Assembly: GCA_039818985.1 (NCBI GenBank) | Contig: JBCBSU010000002.1 | Span: forward strand, 124,001 to 188,000 | Reading direction: 5' to 3' | Length of the DNA: 64,000 bases | Source of the DNA: Pseudomonadota bacterium | GTDB taxonomy: Bacteria; Pseudomonadota; Alphaproteobacteria; Sphingomonadales; Sphingomonadaceae | Shown here: piece by piece, positions 7,657 through 15,233 of the stretch | Position numbering within the stretch: the first letter of the stretch is position 1 | Layout of the letters: each line of letters starts with the position of its first letter | Program-made: the position numbers and the translations under genes | Notes under the pieces: generated by a model | Seen by the model: the letters and a program-made list of their open reading frames with translations, nothing else | Databases searched by the model: none | Told to the model about the DNA's origin: nothing

Positions 7657-9249
7657 CTAGGACCGCTGCAATATGGTGTCATGCGGCTGTGGCAGCTGGC
7701 CGGGATAGTCGAGCGTATAGTGCAGGCCGCGGCTTTCGCGCCGTTGCAGCGCCGAGGTGACGATCAGTCCGGCAACATCGACCAGGTTTCTCAGCTCGAT
7801 AACATCGGCGGTGACCCGGAAATTGCCATAATATTCCTCCACCTCCTCGGCCAGTAGCCGCACCCTGTTGGCCGCGCGCTCGAGCCTCTTGGTGGTGCGG
7901 ACAATACCGACATAGTCCCACATGAAGCGACGGATCTCGCGCCAGTTATGCTGCACCACCACTTCTTCGTCGGAATCGGTGACCCGGCTTTCATCCCAGC
8001 GGCGCACCGCAGGTGGCACTGGCATGTCGTCCCAATGCGCCATGATATCGCGCGCTGCAGCATCACCGAAGACAAAGCATTCGAGCAAGGAGTTGGATGC
8101 CAGCCGGTTGGCACCATGCAGGCCGGATTCGCTGACCTCGCCAGCGGCATAAAGGCCATCAAGGTCGGTGCGGCCGTTAAGGTCTATCAGCACCCCGCCA
8201 CAGGTATAATGCTGCGCCGGGACTACGGGGATCGGTTCTTTGGTGATATCGATGCCCAGCCCCATCAGCTTGTCATAGATGGTCGGGAAATGGCCCTTCA
8301 CGAAATCCGCCGGCTGGTGACTGATGTCGAGATGGACATAATCAAGGCCCAGTCGCTTGATTTCATGGTCGATCGCACGGGCCACAACATCACGCGGTGC
8401 CAGTTCCAGCCGGTCATCAAAATCCGCCATGAAGCGATAGCCGGTATCGGGGATCAGCAAATGCCCCCCTTCGCCGCGCACCGCCTCGGTAATCAGGAAA
8501 TTCTTGACCTCCAGATTGTACAGGCAGGTGGGATGGAATTGCATCATCTCCATGTTCGAGATACGCGCCCCGGCGCGCCATGCCATGGCAATGCCATCGC
8601 CGGTGGCACCGCGCGGCGCAGTCGAGAAAAGATAGGTGCGCCCGGCCCCGCCCGTCGCCAATATGGTGGCGCGCGCGGTCACCGTCTCGACACGGCCGGT
8701 GCGGCGGTTGAGGGTATAGGCCCCCCAGACACGCTCGGCCCCGGTCGGCTGTTCGAGATGCCGGTCGGCAATCAGGTCGATCGCCACCATGTCGGGCAAT
8801 ATGGTGATATTGGTATTGGCATTGGCGGCACGCTCCAGCGCCTCCTGCACCGCCCAGCCAGTGGCATCATCGACATGGACGATGCGGCGATGGCTGTGCC
8901 CGCCCTCGCGTGTCAGATGCAGGTCATTATCCGCCTCGCGGTTGAAAGGAACGCCAAAGTCGATCAGCCGGTTGATGGCATCGGGGGCGTTTTCGACGAC
9001 GAATTCCACCGTCTCGCGCCGGTTGAGCCCTCCACCGGCAACCATGGTGTCCTCGATATGGCTGGCAAATGTATCCCCCGCCTCCAGCACCGCCGCAATG
9101 CCACCCTGTGCCCATGCAGTCGATCCGCCGGAGACATCGCCCTTGGCCAGTACCAGCACCTTGTATTCGCTCGCCAGGGTTATTGCGGCAGACAGCCCCG
9201 CCGCGCCGGACCCGATTATCAGGACATCATATTGGTCAATAATCGTCAC
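7657..9249 (-). CDS. nadB: L-aspartate oxidase
   Basis: 530 aa, the normal length. N-terminal FAD-binding 'YDVLIIGSGAAGLSAAI' and 'GGSTAWAQGGIAAV'; the substrate region has 'HSHRRIVHVDDATG' and 'RGEGGHLLIPDTGYRFM'; the flavoprotein closing motif is 'GLYAAGEVSESGLHGANRLASNSLLECFVFG'. It oxidises aspartate to iminoaspartate, the first step of de novo NAD synthesis. nadA and nadC are not in the window. It starts at a GTG whose last two bases begin the TGA stop of the upstream ABC gene (GTGA), so the two are probably coupled. Confidence 0.96.
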   Translation of the reverse strand: MTIIDQYDVLIIGSGAAGLSAAITLASEYKVLVLAKGDVSGGSTAWAQGGIAAVLEAGDTFASHIEDTMVAGGGLNRRETVEFVVENAPDAINRLIDFGVPFNREADNDLHLTREGGHSHRRIVHVDDATGWAVQEALERAANANTNITILPDMVAIDLIADRHLEQPTGAERVWGAYTLNRRTGRVETVTARATILATGGAGRTYLFSTAPRGATGDGIAMAWRAGARISNMEMMQFHPTCLYNLEVKNFLITEAVRGEGGHLLIPDTGYRFMADFDDRLELAPRDVVARAIDHEIKRLGLDYVHLDISHQPADFVKGHFPTIYDKLMGLGIDITKEPIPVVPAQHYTCGGVLIDLNGRTDLDGLYAAGEVSESGLHGANRLASNSLLECFVFGDAAARDIMAHWDDMPVPPAVRRWDESRVTDSDEEVVVQHNWREIRRFMWDYVGIVRTTKRLERAANRVRLLAEEVEEYYGNFRVTADVIELRNLVDVAGLIVTSALQRRESRGLHYTLDYPGQLPQPHDTILQRS

Positions 9250-10217
9250 GCAGCGGAATCCCGCGTCAGATTGAGGAACACATCTTCCAGATCCGCCTCA
9301 CGGGTGGTGACGTCGACAATCTCCAGACCGGCTTCACGCGCAATGCCCAGTATCTGTCCAGCATTGGTCTTGTCCTTGTTGTAGCTGATCTCCAGCGTAT
9401 GCGGATCGATCAGCTCGGCGCGGTCGAACAGCGCGTGCTGCGGCGCACTGGCCATTTCGGATGCGGTGCTGAGCATGATATTCTTCTCGCGCGCCATGGC
9501 GATCAGCTCGGCAGTGTCCTTCAGTGCCACCACCTTGCCATGGTTGATGATCGCGATGCGGCCACACAGCTCTTCGGCCTCTTCGAGATAATGGGTGGTC
9601 AGCACAATAGTCACGCCCTGGGCATGCAGTGAGCGCACATAGTCCCAGAGCTGTTGGCGCAGATCGATATCGACACCGGCGGTCGGCTCGTCGAGCACCA
9701 GTATCGGCGGCGAATGCACCATCGCCTTGGCCACCAGCAATCGCCGCTTCATGCCGCCCGAAAGCGAACGGGCAAAGGCATCGGCCTTGTCCTCCAGCCG
9801 CACCGCCCGCAGCAGCTCCCGGGTGCGCCGCTCGGCCCTGGGCACACCGTATAGACCAGCCTGCACCTCCAGCACTTCCTTGGGGGAGAAAAACGGATCG
9901 AAAATGATTTCCTGCGGCACAATGCCGATGCTCGCCTTGGCGTTGCGCGGATTGTCGCTAATGTCGAAACCCCAGATGCTGGCCGAGCCGCCGCTTTTGT
10001 TGACCAGCCCGGCGAGGATATTGATCAGCGTCGACTTGCCAGCGCCATTGGGACCGAGCAGCCCGAAAATCTCGCCGCGCCGCACCTCCAGGCTGACATT
10101 GTCAAGCGCCTTTTTGGGCCCGGTGCGTTTATCCCCGGCATAGGTTTTGCTCAACTGGTTGATGGCGATGGCGGGAATGGCGTCGCTTTGGGCAGCGGTG
10201 TCGGCGGCTGGTGTCAT
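9246..10217 (-). CDS. ABC transporter ATP-binding protein (ABC-2 / drug-exporter type)
   Basis: 323 aa. Walker A 'GPNGAGKST', signature 'LSGGMKRRLLVAKAM', Walker B 'ILVLDEPTAGVD', H-loop 'TTHYLEEAE'. The C-terminal 80 residues resemble the accessory domain of DrrA/YadG-like ATPases. Such ATPases work with an ABC-2 membrane permease, but none lies beside this gene: the upstream neighbour is on the other strand and the downstream one is nadB. Its partner must be elsewhere. The substrate is unknown. Confidence 0.9.
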   Translation of the reverse strand: MTPAADTAAQSDAIPAIAINQLSKTYAGDKRTGPKKALDNVSLEVRRGEIFGLLGPNGAGKSTLINILAGLVNKSGGSASIWGFDISDNPRNAKASIGIVPQEIIFDPFFSPKEVLEVQAGLYGVPRAERRTRELLRAVRLEDKADAFARSLSGGMKRRLLVAKAMVHSPPILVLDEPTAGVDIDLRQQLWDYVRSLHAQGVTIVLTTHYLEEAEELCGRIAIINHGKVVALKDTAELIAMAREKNIMLSTASEMASAPQHALFDRAELIDPHTLEISYNKDKTNAGQILGIAREAGLEIVDVTTREADLEDVFLNLTRDSAA

Positions 10218-10447
10218 GGTCCTGACCCTTAGAGAGATAGCTGGCCGTCATCAACGACCCGGCTTTGCGCCACGCTCTCTAGCCCGATCAGATGCGGCAC
10301 GGCAAGCAGCATGCGCAGGCGCATGATTGGTCAATGCTTACCGGCCGATTAACCGGTTTCGGGGCGGTCGGTGTTTACCATGGCCATACACTCTGTGTTT
10401 CCCACTCTGCGTTATTGCCATGCATTGTGGGAGTATAGGGGCAACAG

Positions 10448-11008
10448 ATGAGACCAGAGCAACAGGGCGCCGGCACTGACCGGTGCGTGATCGAGATCGG
10501 CAAGCTGACACGGACCGCAATGGTGTCCGGCCTGGCAGGCACAGTATTGCTGGCCAGCCCGGCCCAGGCGCAGAACGAAGCGTCGAGCGATGTCGAGATT
10601 CGCCGCGCCGTCACCATCCAGAATGACGAGGCCATGGATTTCGGCACCATCATCCCGGGCACCGGAAACAGCCGGATCCGCATCAATCCGAATAATGGCG
10701 CGCTCAACATCGCCAGCGGCAATGCGACGACGGCAGGTGGCACTCCTGGTCCAGCCAGATTCAGCGTCAGCGGCACGGCAAATCTGCGGGTACGGATCAC
10801 AGTGGAGGACCGGCGGGTCGATTTGGTGCGCGATGGCGGCACCGAGACCATGCGACTGAACCGCTTCCGGCTCGATGGCGGACGCCGACGGTTTCTCGAC
10901 AACAATGGCGACCTCGATTTTGCCGTGGGTGGCCAATTGCGGGTGCGCGCCAATCAGGCCGCCGGAACGTATCGCGGCACTTTCAATGTCAGCGTCGATT
11001 ATTTCTGA
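10448..11008 (+). CDS. DUF4402 domain secreted protein (copy 1)
   Basis: 186 aa. A signal peptide ends in 'ASPAQAQ' (cleavage near residue 38-41). The mature part has the DUF4402 pattern: 'MDFGTIIPGTGNSRIRINPNNGAL', a mid-domain 'FSVSGTANLRVRITVE' and the ending 'GGQLRVRANQAAGTYRGTFNVSVDYF'. These proteins are predicted beta-rich, pilin-like or surface components; the biochemical role is unknown. AGGGGC lies seven bases before the ATG. A second copy follows 109 bp downstream with the same layout. Confidence 0.85.
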   Translation: MRPEQQGAGTDRCVIEIGKLTRTAMVSGLAGTVLLASPAQAQNEASSDVEIRRAVTIQNDEAMDFGTIIPGTGNSRIRINPNNGALNIASGNATTAGGTPGPARFSVSGTANLRVRITVEDRRVDLVRDGGTETMRLNRFRLDGGRRRFLDNNGDLDFAVGGQLRVRANQAAGTYRGTFNVSVDYF

Positions 11009-11117
11009 CCGGCGCATTGCCGCAGTCGCAATTGTCTGACCCGGCGGCCCAAACCCTAATATCGGTTAACCATAGTCTTTGGCCGATCTTTACCATATCG
11101 TGATTTAAAGCAGTTTC

Positions 11118-11663
11118 ATGACCAGAAAGATTTTGGCAGGCGGGGCGTGGGGACGCAGTCTGCATAACCAGCTTATCGCGGCTGCACTTGCAGCGGCATC
11201 ATTCTGTGCCACCGGCACTGCCGCGCAGGCGCAGGAGCGCGCCGATGCCCAGGCGGTGACGCTGCGCCCGCTATCGCTGGTCAATCTCAGCGATCTCGAA
11301 TTTGGCAGCATGATTTCCGGTAACAGCACCGGCACCGTGGTGGTCAATGCCAGCACCGACGCACGCACCGTGAGCGGCGGTGTTACGGCGGGCAGCAGCG
11401 GTGGTGCCGCCGCACGTTTTTTGACCTTTGGCGGGCCGTTGCAGTTTATTTTCGTCACCCGCGGGCCTCTTCCGGTGCTGACTCGCGATGGCGGCAGCGA
11501 AACCATGCGCGTCGATCAATTGACGCTCAACGGCCCGACTTTCCGCTTTCTCAACGAGGCCGGAGTACTTGATCTCAGGGTTGGTGGGCGGTTACGCGTC
11601 GGCGCCAATCAGACACCGGGCACCTATCGCGGCACCTTCGAGATCACCGTCACCTATTTCTGA
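11118..11663 (+). CDS. DUF4402 domain secreted protein (copy 2)
   Basis: 181 aa with a signal peptide ending near 'AAQAQE'. It shares the domain plan of the upstream copy: 'LEFGSMISGNSTGTVVVN', 'DGGSETMRVDQLTLNG', and the near-identical ending 'GGRLRVGANQTPGTYRGTFEITVTYF'. It is a diverged tandem duplicate. No chaperone or usher gene is adjacent, unlike true chaperone-usher pilin operons. Confidence 0.85.
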   Translation: MTRKILAGGAWGRSLHNQLIAAALAAASFCATGTAAQAQERADAQAVTLRPLSLVNLSDLEFGSMISGNSTGTVVVNASTDARTVSGGVTAGSSGGAAARFLTFGGPLQFIFVTRGPLPVLTRDGGSETMRVDQLTLNGPTFRFLNEAGVLDLRVGGRLRVGANQTPGTYRGTFEITVTYF

Positions 11664-11745
11664 TCGGCACAGGCCATCGACATGATTTGCCAGGCGGGTG
11701 ATTATCACTCTTGCGATAAGCGCGCCCTCACCCTAAATCGCCATC

Positions 11746-11955
11746 ATGATTGACGCACCCGAAATTGTCCGTGTGACCCGGACGCGCGTTTCCTGCGATG
11801 GCGCCAGCGATATCCCCGGCGGTGCGGCACTTGGCCATCCGCGCGTGTGGCTGGAAATCGATGAAAAGGGCTATGTCGATTGCGGCTATTGCGACCGGCG
11901 ATTCGTGCTGATCGGCGGCCCGGCCGATGGCGACAGCGGCGAAGACGGTAGCTAA
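11746..11955 (+). CDS. zf-CHCC zinc-finger protein (NDUFS6-like)
   Basis: 69 aa. 'VSCDG' near the start, '[10 protein letters not shown]' in the middle and '[13 protein letters not shown]' give the C-x..-H-x..-C-x2-C zinc ligand pattern of the zf-CHCC family. That family includes the mitochondrial complex I accessory subunit NDUFS6 and its alphaproteobacterial relatives. A role linked to respiratory complex I is known for relatives and only inferred here. It stands alone between copy 2 of DUF4402 and tldD. Confidence 0.8.
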   Translation: MIDAPEIVRVTRTRVSCDGASDIPGGAALGHPRVWLEIDEKGYVDCGYCDRRFVLIGGPADGDSGEDGS

Positions 11956-12026
11956 ACGCATTTGCGACGCTCAATTGGCCGCAAAAAAGCATAGGCGCAT
12001 GCCCGGTTAGTGATTATGTTGGAGCA

Positions 12027-13454
12027 ATGACCGTTCCAACCAACCCCATCGACCATATTTTCACCGATGGCGCGCTCGACGCCGAACGCGCCCGGCAGTT
12101 GACACATCAGGCGCTGGCGTCCTGCGACGACGGTGAACTCTATCTGCAACATGCCGCGACCGAGAGTTTCGTCTTTGACGATGGCCGCCTTAAAATGGCG
12201 GATTATTCCACCGATCGCGGCTTTGGTCTGCGCGGCGTCTCGGGCGAGATGACCGGTTTTGCCCATAGCAATGATGTCAGCGAGGCAGGCATACGCCGCG
12301 CCGCCGAAACGCTGAAACTGCTCGATGCCGGAACGCAGATGGCGGCACCGCCGCATACCAGCAATCGCCACCATTATACCGATGCCAACCCGCTCAACGC
12401 CGTGCCCTTTGCTGACAAGGTGGCGCTGCTGGAAACGATCGACGCTGCCGCCCGCGCCCGCGATCCGCGTGTCGCGCAGGTTTCGGCCAGCCTGTCGGCG
12501 AGCTGGTCGGTCATCTCGATCATACGCCCTGACGGTTTCCAGGCGGTCGATGTCCGGCCTTTGGTACGCCTCAATGTCGGCATTATCGCCGAGAGCAATG
12601 GCCGCCGCGAAACCGGCAATTTCGGCTTTGGCGGGCGCTATCTCTATGACCGGCTGTTCGAGGAAAGCGCGTGGAACCGCGCCATCGATGAATCGCTGGC
12701 CCAGGCGCTGGTCAATCTCGAAAGCGTCGATGCCCCGGCGGGCGAAATGACGGTATTGCTCGGCCCCGGCTGGCCCGGTGTGCTGCTGCATGAGGCGGTG
12801 GGCCATGGGTTGGAAGGTGATTTCAACCGCAAGGGCACCAGCACCTTTTCCGGCCGCATCGGCGAGCAGGTCGCAGCGAAAGGCGTCACCGTGGTCGATG
12901 ATGGCAGCATCACCGACCGGCGCGGCTCACTGTCGATCGATGATGAAGGCACACCAACACAGGAAAATGTGCTGATCGAGGATGGCATACTCAAAGGCTA
13001 TATGCAGGACCGGCTGAATGCGCGGCTGATGGGCGTTGCCCCCACCGGCAATGGACGACGCGAAAGCTATGGCCATGCGCCGATGCCGCGCATGACCAAC
13101 ACCTTTATGCGCGCCGGCAATGATGACCCCGAGGAACTGCTCTCACGGGTCAGGAACGGCATCTTCGCCAAGAGTTTTGGCGGCGGTCAGGTCGATATCG
13201 TTTCGGGCAAGTTCGTCTTCTCCTGCACCGAAGCCTATAAGGTGGAGAACGGCAAGCTCGGCGCACCGATCAAGGGCGCGACGCTGATCGGCGATGGCCC
13301 GACGGTGATGCAGCGCGTCATTGGCATCGGCAACGATATGGAACTCGACGAAGGCGTCGGCATTTGCGGCAAGGCGGGCCAGTCGGTCCCCGCCGGGGTC
13401 GGCCAGCCGACATTGCTGGTCGATGGCATTACCGTCGGAGGCACTGCGGCTTGA
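12027..13454 (+). CDS. tldD: Metalloprotease TldD
   Basis: 475 aa, standard for TldD. The zinc motif 'HEAVGHGLEGD' (HExxxH) is present at about residues 254-264. The C-terminus 'GICGKAGQSVPAGVGQPTLLVDGITVGG' is the conserved end of the family. TldD with TldE forms a cytosolic heterodimeric protease that trims unfolded peptides, including modified-peptide precursors. tldE is not in the window. GGAG lies six bases before the ATG. Its TGA overlaps the TTG start of the next gene. Confidence 0.96.
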   Translation: MTVPTNPIDHIFTDGALDAERARQLTHQALASCDDGELYLQHAATESFVFDDGRLKMADYSTDRGFGLRGVSGEMTGFAHSNDVSEAGIRRAAETLKLLDAGTQMAAPPHTSNRHHYTDANPLNAVPFADKVALLETIDAAARARDPRVAQVSASLSASWSVISIIRPDGFQAVDVRPLVRLNVGIIAESNGRRETGNFGFGGRYLYDRLFEESAWNRAIDESLAQALVNLESVDAPAGEMTVLLGPGWPGVLLHEAVGHGLEGDFNRKGTSTFSGRIGEQVAAKGVTVVDDGSITDRRGSLSIDDEGTPTQENVLIEDGILKGYMQDRLNARLMGVAPTGNGRRESYGHAPMPRMTNTFMRAGNDDPEELLSRVRNGIFAKSFGGGQVDIVSGKFVFSCTEAYKVENGKLGAPIKGATLIGDGPTVMQRVIGIGNDMELDEGVGICGKAGQSVPAGVGQPTLLVDGITVGGTAA

Positions 13455-13999
13455 ACCCCAATATTGCCAGCGACATCCACTGCTTCTGGTTTGATGAGGT
13501 TGGCAAGGACAATTGGTTTGGTGGTGGCGATGATCTTGACACCACGACCAGGGCACGATTTGCAGAGCATTGGCAAGCGCTTCGGGCCCAAGCCGCACCG
13601 GCATTTCTCGGCGATGACAAAAGCGCGCTGGCTGGCTGCCTGTTGTTCGACCAGTTTCCGCGCAACATGTTTCGCGGCACCGCTGATGCTTTTGCTACCG
13701 ACCCGCTGTCTCTGGCTATTGCACAGGGCGCTGTCAAAGACGGGTTGCTCTCCAAACTGAGCGATGATGAAAAACAGTTTGTGCTGATGCCCTTCATGCA
13801 CAGCGAAGAGCTGGCGGTGCAGGATCGCTGCGTCGAGCTGTTTGCCACCCATGGTCTTGACTATAACCTGGAATTTGCCCGCGATCATCGCGAAGCTATT
13901 GTCCGCTTTGGCCGTTTCCCCAGCCGCAATGCCGCTCTGGGCCGAGATACAACCGAAGCAGAAAAGGCATGGCTTGATGCTGGAGGTGGCTGGGGATGA
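13451..13999 (+). CDS. DUF924 family protein
   Basis: 182 aa if it starts at the TTG at 13451, which overlaps the tldD stop (TTGA). The frame is open further upstream but is then only antisense/out-of-frame tldD. Family motifs: 'FWFDEVGKDNWFGG', 'LLFDQFPRNMFRGTADAFATDPLSL', 'LPF/MPFMHSEELAVQDR' and 'HREAIVRFGRFPSRNAALGR'. DUF924 proteins are all-alpha, TPR-like, with no established activity. It belongs to a coupled run with tldD, a DUF2007 protein and a patatin. Confidence 0.88.
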   Translation: MNPNIASDIHCFWFDEVGKDNWFGGGDDLDTTTRARFAEHWQALRAQAAPAFLGDDKSALAGCLLFDQFPRNMFRGTADAFATDPLSLAIAQGAVKDGLLSKLSDDEKQFVLMPFMHSEELAVQDRCVELFATHGLDYNLEFARDHREAIVRFGRFPSRNAALGRDTTEAEKAWLDAGGGWG

Positions 14000-14253
14000 G
14001 CCTTGTCACCATCGCCAAGTATGCCGACCGCCTGAGCGCCGATCTGGCGCGACTCAAACTGTTCGGCGAAGGGATTGAGGCACATATCATGGATGGCGGT
14101 ATGGCCAGCCTGGGCCTCGGTTTCATGACCCCGGCGCGGCTGATGGTGCTGAAGGAAGACGAACAGGCAGCACGCGACGTGCTGGCGAGCCAGGCGGATG
14201 ACAGTGAGCCGGGCGCCGGTGAACCTGCTGACCCGAAAGACATATGGTCATGA
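13996..14253 (+). CDS. DUF2007 domain protein
   Basis: 85 aa. 'LVTIAKYADRLSADLARLKLFGEGIEAHIMDGG' followed by 'LMVLKEDEQAARDVL' is the DUF2007 pattern (a small ferredoxin-like fold annotated as putative signal-transducing, PII-like). The ATG overlaps the DUF924 stop (ATGA), and its own stop overlaps the patatin start, so it sits in a translationally coupled run. No biochemical function is established. Confidence 0.82.
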   Translation: MSLVTIAKYADRLSADLARLKLFGEGIEAHIMDGGMASLGLGFMTPARLMVLKEDEQAARDVLASQADDSEPGAGEPADPKDIWS

Positions 14254-15053
14254 AGATCACTCTGGCGTTGGGCGGCGGCGCCGGGCTCGGCTGGGCCCAT
14301 ATCGGCGTCATCCATGCGCTTGAAGAACAGGGCATTACCATCAGCGCCATTGCCGGCACCTCTATCGGCGCAATTGTCGGTAGCTGCTATGCCGCAGGCA
14401 AGCTGGAAGCGCTGGAGGAAGTGGCGCGCTCGACCAGCATTGTCGGCATGTTGCGCTATATCGACCCGCATTGGAAGCGCGGCGGCATTATTGGCGGCAA
14501 GCAGATTGAGCGCCGCCTGATCGAGCATCTGGGCGAGCCCGATTTTGCTGATCTGTCCATCCCGGTGGCCACGGTCAGTGCCGATCTGATTACCGGCAAA
14601 ACCGTGATCATGCGCGAAGGCCCGGTGCTGCCCGCCGTGCGCGCCTCCATGTCGTTGCCGGGTATCTTCCCGCCGGTCGAGCGTGATGGCATGGTGCTGG
14701 TCGATGGCGGGGCCTGTATGCCGGTGCCGGTACGTCCGGCGCGTGACTTGGCGCCAGACCTTCCCTGTGTCGCGGTCAGCCTGCAAAGCGATTATGTCCG
14801 CCGCGCCGAGGCTGCGGGCATTGGCGATGAGAGCAGCCGCAAGCCGGGCAGCGTCGCCGTGGTCAAGGCATCGGTCGGCCTGTCGCTGGCCAATCTGGCG
14901 CGCTATTCGCTCGAGCGCGATCCGCCCGACCTGTTACTGCCGCTCAGCGTTGGCCATATCGATATCCAGGACTTCACCAAGGCGGACGAATTGATCGCTA
15001 TCGGCCATGATGAGGCACAGAATATTCTCGAAAAACTGCCATTGGCGACATAA
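14250..15053 (+). CDS. Patatin-like phospholipase (NTE/RssA type)
   Basis: 267 aa from the ATG at 14250, which overlaps the DUF2007 TGA (ATGA); an ATG at 14244 is an alternative. Motifs: glycine loop 'LALGGGAGLGWAHIGV', nucleophile elbow 'GTSIG' (Ser at about residue 38) and catalytic Asp in 'VLVDGGACMP'. The Ser-Asp dyad of patatin lipases is intact. The glycine loop lacks the arginine common in RssA-like proteins (GGGAARG); here it is GGGAGLG. Likely a lipid acyl hydrolase; the substrate is unknown. Confidence 0.9.
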   Translation: MKITLALGGGAGLGWAHIGVIHALEEQGITISAIAGTSIGAIVGSCYAAGKLEALEEVARSTSIVGMLRYIDPHWKRGGIIGGKQIERRLIEHLGEPDFADLSIPVATVSADLITGKTVIMREGPVLPAVRASMSLPGIFPPVERDGMVLVDGGACMPVPVRPARDLAPDLPCVAVSLQSDYVRRAEAAGIGDESSRKPGSVAVVKASVGLSLANLARYSLERDPPDLLLPLSVGHIDIQDFTKADELIAIGHDEAQNILEKLPLAT

Positions 15054-15083
15054 ACGGATGCACTGCCCAATCTTTGGGCATTA

Positions 15084-15098
15084 TGCTGCGGTGCAAAA
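15084..15098 (+). repeat. Direct repeat copy A upstream of amtB
   Basis: TGCTGCGGTGCAAAA, 76 bp upstream of the -12 element. It shares 13 of 14 leading bases with copy B at 15195-15208. The half GGTGCA resembles half of an NtrC site, and the distance suits an enhancer, but the left half of an NtrC dyad is poor. Confidence 0.4.
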
Positions 15099-15173
15099 TT
15101 TTTTCGCCTAATATTTGAGCAAACTTCCTGCGACCATCTTATATCAAGCCTGAAAATCGGCGGTTTTTACAAA

Positions 15174-15189
15174 TGGCACGCTCTTTGCG
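15174..15189 (+). promoter_or_regulatory. Sigma-54 (-24/-12) promoter of amtB
   Basis: TGGCACGCTCTTTGCG: GG of the -24 element at 15175-15176 and GC of the -12 element at 15187-15188, exactly 12 bp apart, with the full TGGCACG...TTGC consensus. The predicted transcription start is near 15200, followed by a leader of about 35 bases to the GTG of amtB. This predicts nitrogen-limited expression through NtrC and the RpoN encoded at 45-46.6 kb. Confidence 0.85.
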
Positions 15190-15194
15190 TTTTG

Positions 15195-15208
15195 TGCTGC
15201 AGTGCAAA
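15195..15208 (+). repeat. Direct repeat copy B at the amtB transcription start
   Basis: TGCTGCAGTGCAAA, nearly identical to copy A, 111 bp downstream of it. It covers the predicted sigma-54 start point and contains the palindrome TGCTGCAGTGCA (imperfect). It may be a second regulator site or chance repetition. Confidence 0.35.
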
Positions 15209-15233
15209 CAGCGCATGGCGCGAGGATTAGTAA

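Noticed and set aside
15079-15095. A full NtrC enhancer dyad before amtB
   Set aside because: The right half GGTGCA is good but the left half does not match the expected complement at the proper distance.
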